A DNA stretch of 6,419 bases, taken from positions 479-6,897 of the forward strand of contig DDWF01000300.1 in assembly GCA_002345845.1 (NCBI GenBank), read 5' to 3'. The translations under genes were made by a program, and so were the position numbers. This stretch comes from Betaproteobacteria bacterium UBA2293. Lineage in GTDB: Bacteria; Pseudomonadota; Gammaproteobacteria; Burkholderiales; Rhodocyclaceae. This document shows positions 6,290 through 6,419 of the stretch, one piece after another. The stretch's first letter is position 1, and each line of letters opens with the position of its first letter. The notes below the pieces were generated by a model. That model searched no databases. It saw only the letters and a list, made by a program, of their open reading frames with translations, and had not been told where the DNA came from.

Positions 6290-6309
6290 TGTCTTGTCGA
6301 TTTCCTCGT

Positions 6310-6419
6310 TCAGGGGATCAGGAAAGTGGCCTTTTCATGCACGGCCGTCTTGCTGTTTGTTTCTGCCTTGACATCGAAATATATCGTGTGCGCACCCTTC
6401 TGGCCGGATTCCAACGGAA
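6310..6419 (-). CDS. ccoG: C-terminal end of CcoG/FixG (cbb3 oxidase accessory protein), cut by the window edge
   Basis: On the minus strand, 35 codons are open from the window edge to a TGA at 6310-6312. They read PLESGQKGAHTIYFDV, then residues including TAVHEKATFLIP before the stop. A beta-rich segment ending in HEKATFLIP fits the C-terminal Ig-like domain (FixG_C) of CcoG, a membrane ferredoxin-like protein implicated in copper reduction for cbb3 assembly. Its place just upstream of fixH is the standard gene order. The iron-sulfur and membrane parts lie outside the window, so the call rests on the tail and the context. Confidence 0.75.
   Translation of the reverse strand, partial: PLESGQKGAHTIYFDVKAETNSKTAVHEKATFLIP

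Overview
The window looks like the chromosome of a Gram-negative proteobacterium, most likely a betaproteobacterium (Rhodocyclales- or Burkholderiales-like). This is inferred from the high-GC coding sequence, the FixH/CcoG pair with the WYREPWPWLLM-type FixH N-terminus, the FhaC/TpsA-type two-partner secretion genes, and a REP-like hairpin in the first 60 bases. No ribosomal or other taxonomic marker is present, so the assignment is an inference.

Region 1 (1-229) is a non-coding leader with three small inverted repeats, including a perfect 8-bp REP-like hairpin. I see no convincing sigma70 promoter in it.

Region 2 (230-5124, plus strand) is a probable three-gene operon. It holds a TpsB/FhaC-type outer-membrane transporter (230-1903), a compact TpsA-type filamentous-hemagglutinin-like exoprotein (1965-4289), and a periplasmic YkuD-type L,D-transpeptidase (4315-5124) that starts only 25 nt after the exoprotein stop. 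The TpsB/TpsA pair forms a two-partner secretion system. The exoprotein has an ESPR-type long signal peptide, a TPS domain with an NPNG motif, beta-helix sequence, four 21-residue tandem repeats, one YDG-like domain and a proline-rich tail. The peptidoglycan-modifying enzyme as third gene is the most interesting aspect. It may tailor the cell wall around the system or help attach the exoprotein, but nothing in the sequence proves this.

Region 3 (5125-5731) has a terminator-like hairpin without a U-tract, then a stand-alone universal stress protein gene with a strong Shine-Dalgarno sequence.

Region 4 (5759-6419, minus strand) is the end of a cbb3-type cytochrome oxidase assembly cluster. It holds fixH and, upstream of it and running off the window edge, the last 35 codons of ccoG. 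It converges on the universal stress gene with 27 nt between the stop codons.
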